Part shown: piece after piece, positions 60,188-64,000 of the stretch
Layout: every line of letters begins with the position of its first letter
Numbering within the stretch: position 1 is the stretch's first letter
Assembly (NCBI GenBank): GCA_017794945.1
Contig: CP051239.1
Coordinates: forward strand, 2,966,692 to 3,030,691
Origin: Alcanivorax sp.
Lineage (GTDB): Bacteria > Pseudomonadota > Gammaproteobacteria > Pseudomonadales > Alcanivoracaceae
Reading direction: 5' to 3'
Length of the DNA stretch: 64,000 bases
Notes under the pieces: generated by a model
Told to the model about the DNA's origin: nothing
What the model saw: only the letters and a program-made list of their open reading frames with translations
The model's database searches: none
Made by a program: the position numbers and the translations under genes

Positions 60188-61735
60188 ATGGAGCGTTTTC
60201 GTTGGTGGCCGATGCTGATGCTGTGGCTGCCCTTGGCGGTGTTGCCGCTTCCGGCATCGGCTTTCTCATTTGACGATGTGATTGATAAGGCCAGGGCGCT
60301 GGCCGACGAATCCTACCAGGCACCGACGCCGATTCCCGCCTTTCTTCGTGAGCTTACTTACGAGCAGTATCAGGGCATCCGCTTCAAGCCGGAAAACAGC
60401 CTCTGGATCAAGAGTAACGCCCGCTTCCAGGTGATGCTGATGTCGCCGGGTCTGTACTTCAAGCACCCGGTGGTGATCCACGAGGTCGACGCCGAGGGCG
60501 TCCGTCCGATCACCTACAACAAAGCCGACTACAACTACACCAACGAAGAGCTGGCCAAGCGCATTCCCGCGGATCTGGGCCACGGTGGCTTCAAGCTGAC
60601 CTACCCGCTGCAGGGGCCGGACAGTCGCAACCAGTTCCTGGTGTTCGCCGGCGCCAGTTATTTCCGCGCCGTGGGCCGGGATAACAGCTTCGGGTTGTCG
60701 GCCCGGGGCGTGGCAGTGAATACCGGGCTGCCCTCCGGCGAGCAGTTTCCTTCGTTCACGGAATTCTGGCTGGTGCGACCGGACGCCAAAGCGGACAGCA
60801 TGACGGTTTACGCCCTGCTGGACGGTCGCAGCCTCACCGGCGCCTACCGTTTCGACGTGCGCACCGGCGATAACACCGTGATGGATGTGCAGGCCCGCCT
60901 GTTCATCCGCGGCGACATCGAAAAGCTGGGCATCGCGCCGCTCACCAGCATGTTTTTCTACGGTGGCAATACCGCCCGTCCGCGCGGTGAGTGGCGGCCC
61001 CGGGTGCACGATTCCGGTGGGTTGCTGCTGCATAACGGGGTCAGCGGCGAGTGGCTCTGGCGCCCGCTGCTGAACCCGAAAAGCCTGAAGCTGGATTATT
61101 TCCAGACCGAATCGGTGCAGGGTTTCGGCCTGATGCAGCGGCAGACGAATTTTGAGGATTTTCAGGATTACGGCGCCAACTATCATCGCCGCCCGAGTGC
61201 CTGGGTGCAGCCCGAGGGCGAATGGGGCAAGGGCAGGGTGGTGCTGGTGCAATTGCCCACCAACAATGAAACCAACGACAATATCGTGGCGTTCTGGACC
61301 CCGGATGAGCCGGTTCGCGAAGGCCAGTCACTGTCGTTCGACTATTCGCTTAAGGTGGGCGGACCGTCGGTGAGCGGCGGCGACCGGGCGCGCGCCGAGC
61401 GCACCTTCGTCGGCGACGGCAACCGGGTAGGCGGCGGCACGGTGGAAGGCGCCTACCGGGTGATCGTGGATTTCGCCGGCGGCCCGCTGCGCGACTTGCC
61501 CGCGGACGCACCGGTGACCAGCACCGTGACCGCCGGCGGCGACGCCGAGGTGATTGAGCATTTCGTCGAATTCCTCAGCCCGGTTAACCGCTGGCGGCTC
61601 TCGATCCTGGCGAAGCCGGCGGAGGGCCAGCCGCTGGCGTTGCGGGCCTTCCTGAAAAAAGAAGAGGAGGCGGTGTCCGAAACCTGGTCCTATGACATCC
61701 CCGCCGACAACGACATCCTGGGCGAGGTCCGCTGA
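60188..61735 (+). CDS. opgG: Periplasmic glucan biosynthesis protein OpgG
   Basis: 515 residues. Periplasmic protein for backbone branching of osmoregulated periplasmic glucans. A signal peptide (cleavage near LPASA-FSF) is followed by ELTYEQYQGIRFKPENSLW, FQVMLMSPGLYFKHPV, GASYFRAVGRDNSFGLSARG and FVIEFWL-type motifs (FTEFWLVRP) of the OpgG/OpgD family. ATG 60188 gives a clean signal peptide; an in-frame ATG at 60131 adds 19 residues and is less likely. Its stop overlaps the start of the following small ORF (TGATG-type). Confidence 0.96.
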   Translation: MERFRWWPMLMLWLPLAVLPLPASAFSFDDVIDKARALADESYQAPTPIPAFLRELTYEQYQGIRFKPENSLWIKSNARFQVMLMSPGLYFKHPVVIHEVDAEGVRPITYNKADYNYTNEELAKRIPADLGHGGFKLTYPLQGPDSRNQFLVFAGASYFRAVGRDNSFGLSARGVAVNTGLPSGEQFPSFTEFWLVRPDAKADSMTVYALLDGRSLTGAYRFDVRTGDNTVMDVQARLFIRGDIEKLGIAPLTSMFFYGGNTARPRGEWRPRVHDSGGLLLHNGVSGEWLWRPLLNPKSLKLDYFQTESVQGFGLMQRQTNFEDFQDYGANYHRRPSAWVQPEGEWGKGRVVLVQLPTNNETNDNIVAFWTPDEPVREGQSLSFDYSLKVGGPSVSGGDRARAERTFVGDGNRVGGGTVEGAYRVIVDFAGGPLRDLPADAPVTSTVTAGGDAEVIEHFVEFLSPVNRWRLSILAKPAEGQPLALRAFLKKEEEAVSETWSYDIPADNDILGEVR

Positions 61736-61989
61736 TGCCGTATCAGGAGGTGGAAGAAACCCTGGCCCGCGCGCTGACCTATTTGCGACTGTCCGGGATC
61801 ACGGTGACACCGGAAGTGGCCCGGCGTGCGCTGCGTCTGGTCGACAGTGCCCTGGAAGAGGGTGAGCAGCGCCTGCTGGCCCGGGTCATGGAGCGGCTGC
61901 CGGACACCTTCCCGTTGCCGGAAGAGGCGCTGCCTCCGCAAACGCCACCGCTGCACCACGCCAGCGTCCACTACGCGGATTCGCTGTGA
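61735..61989 (+). CDS. Small ORF between opgG and opgH
   Basis: 84 residues, no family recognised. MPYQEVEETLARALTYLRLSG, then VTPEVARRALRLVDSALEEGEQRLLARVMERLPDTF suggests two to three amphipathic helices and an acidic, soluble protein with a Pro-rich tail. It overlaps opgG by one base (TGATG arrangement) and opgH by four bases (GTGA), so translation of all three is coupled. That makes it a real gene and a candidate OpgGH partner. Confidence 0.7.
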   Translation: MPYQEVEETLARALTYLRLSGITVTPEVARRALRLVDSALEEGEQRLLARVMERLPDTFPLPEEALPPQTPPLHHASVHYADSL

Positions 61990-64000
61990 GCGGGGCCGGC
62001 GAGGCGCAATCGGTACCGGACCTCACCGGCCGCTGGAAGGCGGTGGCGGTGATGCGCCGCACGGTGCTCACGCTACTGGTGGTCGGCCAGACCCTGGCCG
62101 GTGTTTACGGCATGCTGTCGGTATTGCCGTACCACGGCGGCGATTTGCTGGAACAAAGCATCGTGCTGCTGTTCGCGCTGCTGTTCGCCTGGATATCAGT
62201 GGGTTTCTGGACCGCCATGCTCGGCTTCTACATGCGCCGCCGGGGCGGTGATCCGCAATCCCTGGCACGGCGGCACGACGCCGCCACGCTGGCGGCCACG
62301 CCGCTGGCCCGCACCGCGCTGGTGCTGCCGATCTATAACGAACCGGTGGACCGCACCCTGGCCGGTCTGCGCGCCACGGTGGAATCGCTGCGCGCCAGTG
62401 GTCAGCTGGACCATTTTGATTTTTATATTCTTTCCGACAGCCGTGACGCCGACGTATGGCTCGCGGAGAGGGCCGGCTGGTACGCGCTGTGCCGGGAGCT
62501 GGGTCTGCAGGGCCGGCTGTTCTACCGGCACCGGCCGGTCAACCTGAACTTCAAAAGCGGCAACGTGGCGGATTTTCTGCGCCGCTGGGGCGCCGACTAC
62601 CGCTACATGGTGGTACTGGACGCGGACAGCGTGATGGGGGGCGACACCCTGGTGCGCATGGTGCGGCACATGGAGCTGGCGCCGCGCATCGGTATTCTGC
62701 AAAGCAGCCCCTCACTGATCAACGCGCGCTCGGCGTTCGCCCGTTTTCAGCAATTCGCCAACCGTATCTACGGCCCCTTGTTCAGCACCGGCCTGGCCGC
62801 GCTGCAACTGGGTGAAGCGGCCTACTGGGGCCACAACGCGATTATCCGCACCGAGCCGTTCATGGCGCACTGTGGCCTGCGCCGCCTGTCCGGGTTCGGT
62901 CTGTTCAAAGGCTCGATCATGAGCCATGACTTCGTCGAGGCCGCCTATATGGGGCGCGCCGGCTACCAGGTGTGGATGGAACCGGAACTCCACGAGAGCT
63001 ATGAAGAATCGCCACCCACCCTGGTGGATGAGCTCACCCGGGACCGGCGCTGGACCAAGGGCAACATGCAGCACATCTGGTTGTTGTTTTTCGGCCGCCG
63101 CATCCGTTTCGCGCATCGCATGGCGTTTATCAACGGCATTCTGTCCTATCTGGCGTCGCCGGTGTGGTTCGTGTTCCTGGTGCTCACCAGCATCGAGGCC
63201 ACGCGACTGACGCTGTGGCCGATCGATTACTTCCCGGACCCACAGAACAGTATGTTTCCAGTGTGGCCAGAGTGGCACCCGCACTGGGCGGTGGCGATGA
63301 TTTTGAGCACCTTTTTCCTGCTGTTCTTTCCAAAATTCCTGGCGGTGGCGGATGTGCTGCTCAGCGGTGGCCGACGGCGCTTCGGTGGCTTTTGGAAGCT
63401 GCTTTCGTCGGTTTTTCTGGAATTGATGGTATCCATGCTGCTGGCGCCGATTCGCATGCTCGCGCACAGCCGCTATGTGCTGGAGGCACTGTTCAACGTC
63501 TCGTTGCACTGGGGCGGACAGAATCGCACTGACGAAACCGGCTGGGGCCAGGCTCTGATCAGCCAGGCACCGGGCACGCTGTTGGCCGGCGGTTGGGCGG
63601 CGCTGGCCCTGTGGCTGAATCCGATGTTTTTCTACTGGTCGCTGCCGGTGGCGTTGCCGTTGATTCTGGCGGCGCCCACGTCGGTATTGCTGAGCCGCGT
63701 GGCGATTGGCCAGTGGCTGCGCGAGCGCGGCCTGCTGCTGACGCCGGAAGAGCAGCGCCTGGTCCCGCTGGTGCGTACGGTGGCTGAGCCGGCGCCGCTC
63801 AACCCCACGCCGCTGAGCGCTTTTGAGTTGGCGGTGATCGACCCGCGCCTCAACCGTCTGCACCGCGTCCAGGCGCGCCACCGTCGGACCGTGGCGCCCG
63901 ATACCCTGCACGAGTGGGCGCAACGCTGCCTGGAGCAGGGGCCGGACGCGCTTAATCGCTTCCAGCTCAACGCCCTCGCCCGTGACGCGGACAGCCTTGC
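61986..64000 (+). CDS. opgH: Glucan biosynthesis glucosyltransferase OpgH, 3' end missing at window edge
   Basis: About 671 codons are inside the window. OpgH polymerises glucose from UDP-glucose and moves it across the inner membrane. The start GTG 61986 (MSGAGEAQSVP) overlaps the preceding stop. Two N-terminal helices are followed by a GT2-type cytosolic domain (LVLPIYNEPVDRTLAG; LSDSRDADVW; VVLDADSVMGGD; RRWTKGNMQH) and then several more helices from about residue 385. The D, DxD and RW motifs needed for catalysis are all present. Confidence 0.95.
   Translation, partial: MSGAGEAQSVPDLTGRWKAVAVMRRTVLTLLVVGQTLAGVYGMLSVLPYHGGDLLEQSIVLLFALLFAWISVGFWTAMLGFYMRRRGGDPQSLARRHDAATLAATPLARTALVLPIYNEPVDRTLAGLRATVESLRASGQLDHFDFYILSDSRDADVWLAERAGWYALCRELGLQGRLFYRHRPVNLNFKSGNVADFLRRWGADYRYMVVLDADSVMGGDTLVRMVRHMELAPRIGILQSSPSLINARSAFARFQQFANRIYGPLFSTGLAALQLGEAAYWGHNAIIRTEPFMAHCGLRRLSGFGLFKGSIMSHDFVEAAYMGRAGYQVWMEPELHESYEESPPTLVDELTRDRRWTKGNMQHIWLLFFGRRIRFAHRMAFINGILSYLASPVWFVFLVLTSIEATRLTLWPIDYFPDPQNSMFPVWPEWHPHWAVAMILSTFFLLFFPKFLAVADVLLSGGRRRFGGFWKLLSSVFLELMVSMLLAPIRMLAHSRYVLEALFNVSLHWGGQNRTDETGWGQALISQAPGTLLAGGWAALALWLNPMFFYWSLPVALPLILAAPTSVLLSRVAIGQWLRERGLLLTPEEQRLVPLVRTVAEPAPLNPTPLSAFELAVIDPRLNRLHRVQARHRRTVAPDTLHEWAQRCLEQGPDALNRFQLNALARDADSL

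Overview
This is a GC-rich, densely coding stretch of a gammaproteobacterial chromosome. Protein families, Pseudomonas-like REP palindromes, a PsrA-type operator, a LiuR operator and the ETF, Liu, ImuABC and OpgGH sets point to a Pseudomonas/Oceanospirillales-type heterotroph. My best guess is Alcanivorax or Alloalcanivorax, from memory of protein style only. No rRNA, tRNA, CRISPR array, insertion sequence or prophage was seen.

Layout. 1-7260 (minus): catalase katE runs into an alternative complex III operon (actA, actB, actC, actD; actD cut by the left edge). 7.7-15.2 kb: periplasmic Cu/Zn SOD, a secreted trypsin-like protease with a GlyGly-CTERM-type tail, a degenerate permuted-papain protein with a PLP enzyme, a TetR/DUF1285 pair, a voltage-gated-type K+ channel and a membrane redoxin. 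15.4-17.8 kb: an unusual lipoprotein built of 15 alternating paired-cysteine modules. 18.4-23.5 kb: DAHP synthase, sirtuin, a GNAT-nitrilase fusion and a LysR regulator. 23.7-27.4 kb: ETF-quinone oxidoreductase divergent from etfBA. 27.6-33.3 kb: FAD oxidoreductase, LTA-synthase-like phosphotransferase, small proteins and a trans-acting enoyl reductase-like protein. 33.4-38.4 kb: an accessory patch with two paralogous LuxR-type regulators, a lipoprotein and two broken genes. 38.5-43.8 kb: SOS mutagenesis cassette imuA-imuB-dnaE2 behind a LexA box. 44-48.5 kb: Tat-targeted small subunit plus GMC oxidoreductase, lipoprotein, thioesterase, exported protein. 48.5-56.5 kb: leucine/isovalerate catabolism (liuRABCD) ending in acetoacetyl-CoA synthetase. 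56.6-60 kb: hybrid histidine kinase, NAD(P)-binding protein, RraA. 60.2-64 kb: osmoregulated periplasmic glucan genes opgG, a small ORF, and opgH (cut by the right edge).

How it fits together. Acyl-CoA dehydrogenases such as LiuA pass electrons to EtfAB, then ETF-QO, then quinone; ACIII can oxidise quinol, so several blocks feed one respiratory chain. AacS would activate the acetoacetate that leucine breakdown yields. The PsrA-like box at the ETF locus and the LiuR box at the liu locus suggest fatty-acid and branched-chain signals control these blocks.

Small-scale structure. Almost every palindromic repeat lies between convergent genes, often supplying or touching the stop codons. One REP-like family (three copies) has constant flanks and a variable 7-bp stem that stays fully complementary in each copy. 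I found no clearly new multi-gene system. The best novelty candidates are the paired-cysteine repeat lipoprotein and the LuxR-LuxR-lipoprotein module, which carries matching 19-nt palindromes upstream of two of its genes.
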